A model generated the notes under the pieces. That model had not been told where the DNA came from. It did no database searches and saw nothing but the letters and a program-made list of their open reading frames with translations. The translations under genes and the position numbers were made by a program. A stretch of DNA of 64,000 nt, taken from assembly GCA_964370675.1 (NCBI GenBank), contig CAYJKC010000001.1, forward strand, positions 49,937 to 113,936, read 5' to 3'. The number at the start of each line of letters is the position of its first letter. The first letter of the stretch is position 1. Shown piece by piece: positions 41,620 to 48,960 of this stretch. This DNA comes from CAYJAD01 sp964370675. GTDB taxonomy: Bacteria > Desulfobacterota > Desulfovibrionia > Desulfovibrionales > Desulfovibrionaceae.

Positions 41620-42816
41620 ATGGAAGTCGCACCCTTAGACCATATTGCTCGCTTAGATTGCGCGGCTTTTTTGCAAATTTTGCAATCTATATTGCAAAGC
41701 AAAACTGGCAAATATTCCAATAATGCACACAATTGGACTGAGACAAGCCATTTTGCTACCTTAAGCTTTAATGACACTCATTGTGATAAACTTGATATAG
41801 AAAGCATTTGCCAAGATTTCATGCGCATGTTCAACCTTGAGCATAATATACCTAGTAGCCATGAATGTTTTGGCAATTATGTAGAAGATATGTATAAATT
41901 ATGGCGAAAGGGTGCGCAAACCATTACCTTTTTTACATCTGGCTCTACTGGCAAACCAAAACCTTGCACTCATCCAGAAGTACACTTACGCCAAGAACTT
42001 ATGGGCATAGTGCCACTTTTGAATAACAGAAAAAGTGTTTTAGTAACAGCCCCCTTACATCATCTTTATGGTTTTACCTTTGGTCTTTTACTACCCATGA
42101 GTTTAAAAGTTCCTATGCGTCTTGAAGCACCAATACCCACTGCCATTGCGCATCAAATTCAAGAATTTGATTTAGTAATCGGAGTGCCATTACTTTATAG
42201 CCATATGGCACGTTTATCAAATTTACAATGCAAAAATAGTATCTTACTAACAGGCACTGCCCCCATGCCATTGGATGCTTTTGAACATCTTTTAGAGCAA
42301 GGCTTTAAGATGATAGAATGTTTTGGTTCTTCAGAAATGGGAGTAATGTGCTGTAGACTTGACCCTAATCACCACTTTACACTTTTACCCCAATTTGAGC
42401 GAATTGAACAAAATGACGCAATAGATAAAGTTCGCCGCACCTTTCCCAATGGTCAAACACAAGACTTTGCTTTACAAGATAATATTGACTGGCAAGATCA
42501 ACGCCATCTTATGCCGCGTGGGCGTAGAGACTCCGCCGTACAGGTTGGTGGTGTAAATGTTTACCCTGAATATGTAGCAAAAATTTTAACTGAGCATGCT
42601 TGTGTGGAATTATGCAGTGTACGCCTCATGCGACCAGAAGAAGGACAACAGCTCAAAGCCTTTATTGTCTTAAAAACTGGTCATACAGAAGATACAGCTC
42701 GCAAAGAGTTACGTGCCCATGCAAAGCAATATCTTAAAGTAGAAGAGCAACCTGTTCGCTTCACCTTTGGCTTAGACCTCCCAAGAAGTGCCATTGGCAA
42801 ACCAGCCGATTGGTAA
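41620..42816 (+). CDS. Acyl-AMP ligase (starter-activating)
   Basis: A 398-residue ANL-superfamily adenylating enzyme. The P-loop-like motif is TSGSTGKPK (residues 106-114), then APLHHLYGFTFGLLLP, CFGSSEMGVM (third core motif) and RGRRDSAVQVGGVNVYPEYV (hinge region). The C-terminal Lys is in RSAIGKPADW. It is shorter than acyl-CoA synthetases, as are ApeH-like enzymes that load 4-hydroxybenzoate-like starters onto an ACP. It begins one base after the half-ketosynthase gene. The actual starter cannot be read from the sequence. No ammonia lyase gene that would supply an aryl starter is nearby. Confidence 0.88.
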   Translation: MEVAPLDHIARLDCAAFLQILQSILQSKTGKYSNNAHNWTETSHFATLSFNDTHCDKLDIESICQDFMRMFNLEHNIPSSHECFGNYVEDMYKLWRKGAQTITFFTSGSTGKPKPCTHPEVHLRQELMGIVPLLNNRKSVLVTAPLHHLYGFTFGLLLPMSLKVPMRLEAPIPTAIAHQIQEFDLVIGVPLLYSHMARLSNLQCKNSILLTGTAPMPLDAFEHLLEQGFKMIECFGSSEMGVMCCRLDPNHHFTLLPQFERIEQNDAIDKVRRTFPNGQTQDFALQDNIDWQDQRHLMPRGRRDSAVQVGGVNVYPEYVAKILTEHACVELCSVRLMRPEEGQQLKAFIVLKTGHTEDTARKELRAHAKQYLKVEEQPVRFTFGLDLPRSAIGKPADW

Positions 42817-42835
42817 CACCCTCTTGCTTATTTAT

Positions 42836-42884
42836 TATACATATACTATATTAGTTAACGGCGTTAATTATTGTTATATGTATA
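42836..42884. promoter_or_regulatory. Nested inverted repeat before the radical SAM gene
   Basis: A perfect 10-bp outer pair, TATACATATA (42836-42845) and TATATGTATA (42875-42884), surrounds an inner TTAAC-GGC-GTTAA palindrome (42855-42867), almost concentric. It ends 24 bases before the ATG at 42909 and could be an operator. A T-poor, A/T-rich setting makes it a poor terminator. Confidence 0.45.
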
Positions 42885-42908
42885 GACTTTCAACCATTGA
42901 GATTAACA

Positions 42909-43916
42909 ATGCAACAACTCTCCAAACATACATCAGACTGTACTAATAAAGACAGTGTATTATCAACAGACAATATACAAGTAAAACCAGAAAATTTTTT
43001 TAATACATCGCATGGCGACTGGCATAAACACTATACAGCTGATAGCCAAAAAAGAGGTTATATTGAGCTTGGACAACTAACAGATTTTTGGATACATACT
43101 GGCACAAAGTGTAATTTAAGCTGCCCTTCTTGCTTTGAAGGAGCAAGCCAAACCTCCACCCGCATAGAAGCCATAAGTTATGCAGAAGCTACAATGCTTA
43201 TTTTAGAAGCCGCCGAGCTTGGGGTCAAAAGCTTCTGCTTCACTGGCGGTGAACCATTTGTAAATCCTGACTTTATTAATATTTTAGATTTTGCCTTAGA
43301 GCATGGTTCTTGCCTTGTATTAACCAATGCCACAAATCCCATAGAAAAATACTTACCCCAATTAGAGCAATTAAAGACTAAACCATACCCTCTATATCTG
43401 CGTATTAGCATTGACTATCCCGATGAGAAACAGCATGATTTAGGACGTGGTAAAGGCACATTTAATCGCTCTTTAACCAATTGCACCAAACTTAGTAAGA
43501 TGGGACATAGCGTTTCTATTGCAAGACGCATGGATAAAAATGAAGACAGCGCACATATTAATTTAGAATTCCAAAATATTTTCCATAGCTTTGAACTACC
43601 TAAACATACAAGTATTGTGGCTTTTCCTGACTTACAAATTTCAAAAACTGCAAACCAAAACCCTGAAATCACAGAAACTTGTATGACTAAATATAAAACT
43701 GCCCAAGAGCGTGATAGTTTTATGTGCTGCCATAGTATGATGGTTACAAAAAAACAAGGTAAGCTTTGCTTTTATCCTTGCACCTTGGTTAATGATGATG
43801 ATTCGTATATTCAAGGGCATAGTCTAAACGAGGCAAGAGAAAAAGGGAGGGTAATTTTACGCCACCCACGTTGCTTTGCTTGCTTTGCACATGGTACATC
43901 CTGCGCCAAAGCATAG
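42909..43916 (+). CDS. Radical SAM protein with Cys-rich C-terminus
   Basis: A 335-residue radical SAM enzyme. The cluster motif is CNLSCPSC (C68, C72, C75), followed by SFCFTGGEPFVNPDF (the GGE motif) and LRISIDYPDE. The C-terminal third has several Cys (MCCHSMM, CFYPCTLV, CFACFAHGTSC), as in SPASM-type proteins that bind extra iron-sulfur clusters and modify peptides or small substrates. I cannot name the reaction. The ATG at 42909 is preferred over a TTG 12 bases earlier; neither has a strong ribosome site. It is separated by 92 bases and an inverted repeat from the polyene-type cluster, on the same strand, so it may be its last gene or an independent unit. Confidence 0.85.
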   Translation: MQQLSKHTSDCTNKDSVLSTDNIQVKPENFFNTSHGDWHKHYTADSQKRGYIELGQLTDFWIHTGTKCNLSCPSCFEGASQTSTRIEAISYAEATMLILEAAELGVKSFCFTGGEPFVNPDFINILDFALEHGSCLVLTNATNPIEKYLPQLEQLKTKPYPLYLRISIDYPDEKQHDLGRGKGTFNRSLTNCTKLSKMGHSVSIARRMDKNEDSAHINLEFQNIFHSFELPKHTSIVAFPDLQISKTANQNPEITETCMTKYKTAQERDSFMCCHSMMVTKKQGKLCFYPCTLVNDDDSYIQGHSLNEAREKGRVILRHPRCFACFAHGTSCAKA

Positions 43917-44402
43917 CAAAAAATCAAAACAACATGCAGCAAAATTTTTTAAAACCACGGCAATCTAATTTCACAAATTTATAGTTTATGGGTAAGGTTG
44001 GGTAAAATTTTTTTCGCGTTGCTCTCGATTTGCGTAGCTACTCATACTTCGTAGACGCAAACAGCTTCGCTGCCCTTTGGGTCGGGCGTTGCAGCACCTC
44101 CGCTACGCTCCATCGCAACAAATTGCTCAAAAAACATTCCCCAACCTTTCACATTCACTTGTCAATGCAAACTTTTTGGTAAAAAAGTTGTAAATTAGAT
44201 TACCGTGTTAAAAAAACAAATAATGTACTGATTTTGTTTGATGAAAAACAAATTATTCACTATGCTATTTCGTAATTTTTTAGATAAACAACACTCAAAA
44301 GAACGCTTGAGAGAATTTCTAAAGTTTTTTGCTCTACTGCCGAATAGATTTGTAAGCTTTATAATTTTAGTACCAAATCATTATTTAGCTGCGGGAGTTT
44401 AT
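43917..44402. other. Intergenic region before the FlgO-like genes
   Basis: 486 bases without a credible gene. It contains one copy of a dispersed repeat (43999-44142) and about 260 bases of A/T-rich leader before the ribosome site GGGAG. An open frame continues upstream of the FlgO-like start to 44238 but its sequence is not signal-like and it lacks a ribosome site. Confidence 0.6.
43999..44142 (+). repeat. Dispersed repeat, copy A
   Basis: The 65 bases 44022-44086 are a perfect inverted match to 46669-46733. Weaker similarity extends on both sides: GGTAAAATTTTTTTCGCG-like sequence on the left, and AAATTGCTCAAAAAACATTCCC (44120-44141) on the right, which matches the mirror copy with one base missing. 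It contains the stable mini-hairpin CAGC-TTC-GCTG. No coding sense was found. Confidence 0.75.
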
Positions 44403-45116
44403 ATGCGTATCATTACACGTTTTCTTTTGTTGGGTTTATTATTACAAGCCCTACTGGCAGCAGGTTGTGCTAAACCCTCAGCCACTGACCCTGAGTTTGT
44501 TGACGCCCAAGAATTTAAATTAAAGGTGCGTGAACTTGCAGATCAAATGCTTGCCACCACCGATAATAGTCTGCTTACAGGCCTAGTAGCTATGCCTACA
44601 TCCTTTGTAAACCTTAATAACAAAGCCCAAACCAGTTCTCTTGGAAACCTACTTGGAGAATCATTAATTTATGAATTTAACCAACGTGGATTTCCTGTAC
44701 GAGAATATCACCTAACAGGCAATATAGATGTATTGCTTGGTCAAGGCGACTTTGCTTTATTACGTCAAGGGCTTGTAAGTACCCATGGCAAATGGGCAGC
44801 TTTAATTGTTGGCACTTATTTCTATGACCAAGATGCAATTTTTGTAAATGCACGTCTTGTGCGCGCTACTGACGGTATGGTTTTACGAACTGGGCAATTA
44901 GTTCTTGTAAATAATGAGCTTATGACTCGTTTATCTCAACCCATCGTTCCTAAGCCAAGTGTAGCCCAAGTAGAAGCTAAAATGAAAGCACAAAAAGCTC
45001 AAAAAGAAGCCCAAAAACCTACCTTAGGTCTATCAAGCGGAACCATGCATATTAAACCTGCACCTTGGAAAGCTCCTCAACCTGCACCAAGACAACCAGG
45101 TTTATATGGATATTAA
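44403..45116 (+). CDS. FlgO-like outer-membrane lipoprotein (first)
   Basis: A 237-residue lipoprotein; the signal peptide ends in AAGC with the lipidated Cys at 22. The mature domain (FKLKVRELADQMLATTDNSLLTGLVAMPTSFVNLNNKAQTSSLGNLLGESLIYEFNQRGFPVREY, then VGTYFYDQDAIFVNARLVRATDGMVLRTGQLVLV) matches the FlgO family, outer-membrane proteins first linked to flagella in Vibrio. The C-terminal 60 residues are Lys/Gln/Pro-rich. GGGAG lies 6 bases before the ATG. Two other exported proteins follow, one of them FlgO-like, so a lipoprotein complex is likely. No flagellar genes are in the window. Confidence 0.82.
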   Translation: MRIITRFLLLGLLLQALLAAGCAKPSATDPEFVDAQEFKLKVRELADQMLATTDNSLLTGLVAMPTSFVNLNNKAQTSSLGNLLGESLIYEFNQRGFPVREYHLTGNIDVLLGQGDFALLRQGLVSTHGKWAALIVGTYFYDQDAIFVNARLVRATDGMVLRTGQLVLVNNELMTRLSQPIVPKPSVAQVEAKMKAQKAQKEAQKPTLGLSSGTMHIKPAPWKAPQPAPRQPGLYGY

Positions 45117-45146
45117 TTTTATCACTTCAAAAGCATAGGTTTTTTT

Positions 45147-45449
45147 ATGAAAAATTTTTTAAAAATATATATTTGCACACTTGTATGTCTAATGTTTACA
45201 TGCCAAGCCCAAGCTTTGACCGTTAAAGAATTTGATGATATGCCAAAGCATGAAAAGCGCGATATTCCAATACCAGAGGAAACTAAACATCATTGGGAAC
45301 TTGCCATGGATTACAAATATGATGGCCGCTACGAACTGGCTAGACAGCATTTCTTACTAGCTTTAGCAACTTGCAATAGCACTGAACTACGCGACACATT
45401 AAAACGCGAATTGCAAAGCGTTGACCTACAAATACGCACTATGCGATGA
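45147..45449 (+). CDS. Small exported protein between the FlgO-like genes
   Basis: A 100-residue protein with signal peptide (MKNFLKIYICTLVCLMFTCQAQA). The mature part includes HHWELAMDYKYDGRYELARQHFLLALATCNS and TLKRELQSVDLQIRTM, which is helix-turn-helix in pattern and resembles one TPR unit. I do not recognise a family. It lies 30 bases after one FlgO-like gene and 8 bases before the second, suggesting the three products act together at the outer membrane. Confidence 0.72.
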   Translation: MKNFLKIYICTLVCLMFTCQAQALTVKEFDDMPKHEKRDIPIPEETKHHWELAMDYKYDGRYELARQHFLLALATCNSTELRDTLKRELQSVDLQIRTMR

Positions 45450-45456
45450 GAATATT

Positions 45457-46083
45457 ATGAAAAAACTACCTTATATTTTGCTACCATTAGTGTTTTTGCT
45501 TATTCAAGGCTGTGGTGTAGTACCACTTAGCCCAGCCTATGCTCCAAGAGCAGCCAATAAAATAGCCGCCCAAATGGATGCACAAATTATGCAACGCGCG
45601 CACATTAATTCCTCTGTAATACCCTCAGAAGAAAGAGCTATGCGCCAACAGCAATTGCGTGAAAGCATTACAGTTATGGCAACTGTTCCAGTTGATATAA
45701 ATAATTTAGAAGTAAGTTGCCCACTAGCAAGGCAAATGAGTGAAGAAGTTAGCCGTTGGATGATTAGCAAGGGTTATAAATTTCAAGAAATACGTAAAGG
45801 CAAAGAAGTATTTTTTCAAAAAAAGCAAGGGGAAATGCTGCTTACACGTGATACAAGCCTTCTTGCAAAGCGTAATGTTAGCAGTATAGCTGTTCTTGCA
45901 GGAACCTATGTCATAACACCTGAACAAGTGCGCTTTAGTATGCGCCTAATACACACCCCCAGTAATGAGGTCATAGCTATGGGTACAGCTACAGTACCCA
46001 TTACACCAGATATACGTCCATTGCTATCAGATGATAACCAAGGGCAACAAAAAGTTACCCCCACTATAAACACTAAGCTTTAA
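45457..46083 (+). CDS. FlgO-like outer-membrane lipoprotein (second)
   Basis: A 208-residue lipoprotein; lipobox IQGC with acylated Cys at 19. The mature domain holds a conserved-looking stretch: VNNLEVSCPLARQMSEEVSRWMISKGYKFQEIRKG-like sequence (DINNLEVSCPLARQMSEE), LAKRNVSSIAVLAGTYVITPEQVRFSMRLIHTPSNEVIAMGTATVPITPDI. The last part strongly resembles the GTY...R.I...T.E...G.A of FlgO. It lies close after a small exported protein gene. A hairpin (46112-46135) follows, so the unit of three genes probably ends there. Confidence 0.75.
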   Translation: MKKLPYILLPLVFLLIQGCGVVPLSPAYAPRAANKIAAQMDAQIMQRAHINSSVIPSEERAMRQQQLRESITVMATVPVDINNLEVSCPLARQMSEEVSRWMISKGYKFQEIRKGKEVFFQKKQGEMLLTRDTSLLAKRNVSSIAVLAGTYVITPEQVRFSMRLIHTPSNEVIAMGTATVPITPDIRPLLSDDNQGQQKVTPTINTKL

Positions 46084-46111
46084 TAGATATTTAATTAATA
46101 GCAAACTAAAA

Positions 46112-46135
46112 TGGAGTAGGTTAACTCTTACTCCA
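46112..46135 (+). terminator. Weak hairpin after the FlgO-like unit
   Basis: Arms TGGAGTA (46112-46118) and TACTCCA (46129-46135) with a 10-base loop. No T-run follows, so it is a weak terminator candidate. Confidence 0.4.
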
Positions 46136-46202
46136 CAGCATTGTAATTTAGAATAATCATTATGAATGATGTGATTTTTTATGCGCAGCCTTTGGCTTTT
46201 TT

Positions 46203-46366
46203 GCGCTACTTTTGTGCGGATTTTACGGTATTTTCCTTTGTCCGTGTGGCTTCGTCAGAATAATTTTCACTTTGCGCAAGTATCTATATACATTTACGCA
46301 GCAAAAATAATTCTTCCTCGCTACACGAAAAAATCAAAAATACACATAAAACCGCACAAAAACGTG
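46203..46366. repeat. Long imperfect palindrome
   Basis: Sequence on the left (TTTTGTGCGG at 46210-46219, then GGTATTTTC and GTGTGGCTTCGTCAGAATAATT) is the near reverse complement of that on the right (AATTCTTCCTCGCTACACG, AAAAATACAC, then CCGCACAAAA at 46352-46361). The arms of about 65-75 bases contain mismatches and small gaps. It resembles a decayed miniature inverted-repeat element. The short frame that crosses it codes for no plausible protein. Confidence 0.6.
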
Positions 46367-46629
46367 ACACACACATTTTTGACTGCGCGCTTTGCGCTTG
46401 CAAAAATGGTGTCTCCCGAGGGGTGTTTTAAATTGTTCTCTGATTTAAGTCTGTGATTTAATAGTTAATACATATCTACAATAAAAATACTGTATTATTT
46501 TGTTATTAAAGATAATTTAGACAAAAAATTCCTATTTTTGAATTAGATACAGTGATTCTTACTCCCAGCGATTCCGATTTATATCTAAACCCAGAAAGCT
46601 TTGCTTGTTGCACGAATGCAGAGCCACTT

Positions 46630-46756
46630 AGGGAATGTTTTTTGAGAATTTACTGCGACGAAGTGCATGCCCGACCCAAAGGGCAGCGAAGCTGTTTGCG
46701 TCTACGAAGTATGAGTAGCTACGCAAATCGAGAACAAAGTGAAAAAAACTTTACCT
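46630..46756 (-). repeat. Dispersed repeat, copy B (inverted)
   Basis: Reverse-complement match of copy A at 43999-44142: 65 perfect bases at 46669-46733 plus weaker flanks. The two copies bracket the three FlgO-region genes. A 12-base direct repeat ATTCTTACTCCC brackets this copy (46555-46566 and 46797-46808), which could mark an insertion. No gene is seen between 46084 and 46848. Confidence 0.75.
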
Positions 46757-46848
46757 ATTGCTCTGCATATACGAAAAATTGCAGATCGGAGTCGTAATTC
46801 TTACTCCCTTTTAAAAACTCATTCTACAAAGCTAAAATTCAATTCATA

Positions 46849-47484
46849 CTATTTAGCTGCCAAAATAGCTAGGGCATTTACAACGCTTGCAACTAGGGGT
46901 GAACCACCCTTTCTACCTCGCAAGCTCAAATGGCTATAAGGGCTTTGTATCAATAATTCTTTAGATTCAGCTGCATTAACAAAGCCAACAGGCATACCAA
47001 TTATAAGCGCAGGTGCAGCTGCACCATTTTTTAATATTTCAAGTAATGCCAGTAAAGCTGTAGGTGCATTACCAATGGCTATAATATTGCCATGAAGCTC
47101 ATTAGCCACATGCAAAATACCAGCACGAGCACGCGTGCAACCTTGTTCTTTGGCTAATTTTTCCGCATCTTTATTATTTAATATGCACTTGGTTACCACA
47201 TTAAAAGGATCTAATCTGCGTGCCACCATACCACAGCGGGCCATTTCTGTATCGGTGAAAATAGTACAACCTCTACGCATAGCATCAATACCAGCATTGA
47301 CAGCATCTTCATGTAAAACTATATCATTTATAATATTTACATCACCGGTAGTATGAATCATGCGCCGAGCTATACTCCAGAGATTACCATCATAAAGGCG
47401 TGGTTGAGGAATCTCTGCATCAATAATGGCAAATGAGCGCGTCTCTATATCTTGAGGCTTGGTACTAGGGTCAAGTTTTAACAT
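46849..47484 (-). CDS. cbiC: Precorrin-8X / cobalt-precorrin-8 methylmutase
   Basis: A 211-residue CbiC/CobH protein that moves a methyl group from C11 to C12 to give (cob)yrinic acid in corrin biosynthesis. Landmarks: ETRSFAIIDAEI, RRMIHTTGDVNIINDIVLHEDAVNAG (with the catalytic His), TDTEMARCGM and APALIIGMPVGFVNAAESKELL, GGSPLVASVVNALA at the C-terminus. cbiA lies 19 bases upstream on the same strand. Together they are consecutive steps of cobalamin synthesis; in an anaerobe of this type the cobalt-early route is expected. Confidence 0.95.
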   Translation of the reverse strand: MLKLDPSTKPQDIETRSFAIIDAEIPQPRLYDGNLWSIARRMIHTTGDVNIINDIVLHEDAVNAGIDAMRRGCTIFTDTEMARCGMVARRLDPFNVVTKCILNNKDAEKLAKEQGCTRARAGILHVANELHGNIIAIGNAPTALLALLEILKNGAAAPALIIGMPVGFVNAAESKELLIQSPYSHLSLRGRKGGSPLVASVVNALAILAAK

Positions 47485-47503
47485 AGTAAATTATTAAGTT
47501 TAA

Positions 47504-48871
47504 TCATATTACAGTGCCTAAAGAAAAAATTTCGGCAAGCAAATGGCGTGATCCCTCAGGGTAAAGATGCACCCACGACGCCAAAACATTATCTTTTTCT
47601 ACTCCGAGGAATTGGGGTCCTGTAAGTGGCACGCCTTGTCGGTCATGCACATGCCACAATGGCGGCAAACTGGTATGTGACGCTTGCGCGTAGTGGAATT
47701 CGTGCCCTCGCCCTTCTCTTCCTCTCCACTGTACTTGGCGGTATCCCAAGGCAGCTTTGTTCTCGCCCATTCGGGCAGATATTGGCAAGACATCACATAG
47801 TTTATGGTTTTTTCCAGCATGTTCAAGTTCCTTCATAAGATAAATAAATCCGCCACATTCAGCATAAATACGACGACCACTTTTAGCAAAATCACGAATA
47901 CTATTTAGCATAGATATATTTTCAGAAAGATTTAGCGCAAAAAGCTCCGGATAACCACCTGGTAAATAAAGTGCTGTGCAGTCTTTGGGAATACTATCAT
48001 CCTTAAGAGGAGAGAAAAACACACACTCAGCACCCATTTCTGCTAAAACTTCTGGCATATCGGGATACAAAAAACAAAAAGCAGCATCATAAGCTATGGC
48101 TATGCGTTTAATTTTTACAGGATACTTAGCCATATTTTGCTGCGCAATAAAAGGTATCATTGGAGCATATTTTCTGCAACTCTTTAGTAATGCATCTATA
48201 TCTAGATTATCTTCAATCCATTGCCCCATGCTTGATTTATCATGTAAAGTAAGCTCATGTCCCATATGCAAGCCTAAATGCCTAGATTTAAGCTCCACAT
48301 GCCCTTCACGGGGTAAAAAACCTAGTATTGGGGGGTCATTAATATCAAATGCACTTGCAAATGCTTCTTCAAGCATTGATTTATGCCTTGCGCTACCAAC
48401 ATGGCTGCAAATAATGCCAGCAAAGGGTAAATCTTTTTGTAAACGCGTAAACCCAGCCGCCATGGCCACAGCGGATTGCCCCATGCCCCGCACATCTAAA
48501 GTCAATAAAATCGGTATTTGCAAGAGCTTAGCTATATGGGCTGCAGAGCCTGGTCCGCCAACTCCATAAGCTCCATCAAAAAGCCCCATAGCCCCCTCTG
48601 CAAGTAGCATTTGGGAATTACAAGCCTTAGCCTTATTATACATGCGTGCATATACTTTTTTAAGACCGATTTCTTGTCCCATCCAAGCATCAAGATTATA
48701 GGAAGAAGTTTTAGTTATGGCAGTATGAAGGCTTGGGTCAATAAAGTCTGGACCTATTTTACACGCTTGGACTTTAATACCGCGTGCTTGTAGTGCAGCA
48801 AGTAAACCAAGACAAAGACTTGTTTTGCCAGCTCCGCTGCATGTTCCGGCTATAAGCAGGCTATATTGCAT
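47504..48871 (-). CDS. cbiA: Cobyrinic acid a,c-diamide synthase
   Basis: A 455-residue ATP- and glutamine-dependent amidase that amidates the a and c carboxylates of (cob)yrinic acid. The P-loop AGTCSGAGKTSLCLGLLAAL opens the ATPase half, with IGPDFIDPSLH and GLFDGAYGVGGPGSAAHIAKLL. The C-terminal glutaminase half shows LPGGYPELFALNLSEN and the nucleophile Cys in IYAECGGFIYLMKEL, then GHEFHYAQ. It lies directly before cbiC on the same strand. The start at 48871 has no strong ribosome site. Confidence 0.95.
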   Translation of the reverse strand: MQYSLLIAGTCSGAGKTSLCLGLLAALQARGIKVQACKIGPDFIDPSLHTAITKTSSYNLDAWMGQEIGLKKVYARMYNKAKACNSQMLLAEGAMGLFDGAYGVGGPGSAAHIAKLLQIPILLTLDVRGMGQSAVAMAAGFTRLQKDLPFAGIICSHVGSARHKSMLEEAFASAFDINDPPILGFLPREGHVELKSRHLGLHMGHELTLHDKSSMGQWIEDNLDIDALLKSCRKYAPMIPFIAQQNMAKYPVKIKRIAIAYDAAFCFLYPDMPEVLAEMGAECVFFSPLKDDSIPKDCTALYLPGGYPELFALNLSENISMLNSIRDFAKSGRRIYAECGGFIYLMKELEHAGKNHKLCDVLPISARMGENKAALGYRQVQWRGREGRGHEFHYAQASHTSLPPLWHVHDRQGVPLTGPQFLGVEKDNVLASWVHLYPEGSRHLLAEIFSLGTVI

Positions 48872-48960
48872 AATTATTTGGGGTTATAAGTATTGGTTTA
48901 TAATGTGGCATAAGCTGGCCCTAATTTTCATTAAAATGTCTGATAAACAAGATCGAGAAA

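Noticed and set aside
27546..43916. Ordinary fatty-acid biosynthesis operon
   Set aside because: There is no enoyl reductase, FabD or FabH, whereas MMPL, LolA-like, lipoprotein, GT2 and AMP-ligase genes are interleaved with the synthase genes.
44238..44402. A longer start for the first FlgO-like gene
   Set aside because: The extra 55 residues are not a signal sequence, and the ribosome site and lipoprotein signal peptide sit at 44403.
46181..46456. A 91-residue open frame after the FlgO-like genes
   Set aside because: It coincides with the long imperfect palindrome, has no ribosome site and a composition dictated by the repeat; it does not look like a protein.
43999..46756. Insertion sequence formed by the inverted repeats around the FlgO-like genes
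   Set aside because: No transposase-like gene lies between the repeats, and the repeats are unlike IS terminal ends in length and position; left as an unexplained repeat pair.
46552..46797. An 81-residue open frame before cbiC
   Set aside because: It lies over the dispersed repeat copy B and reads its reverse complement; no ribosome site or protein-like pattern.
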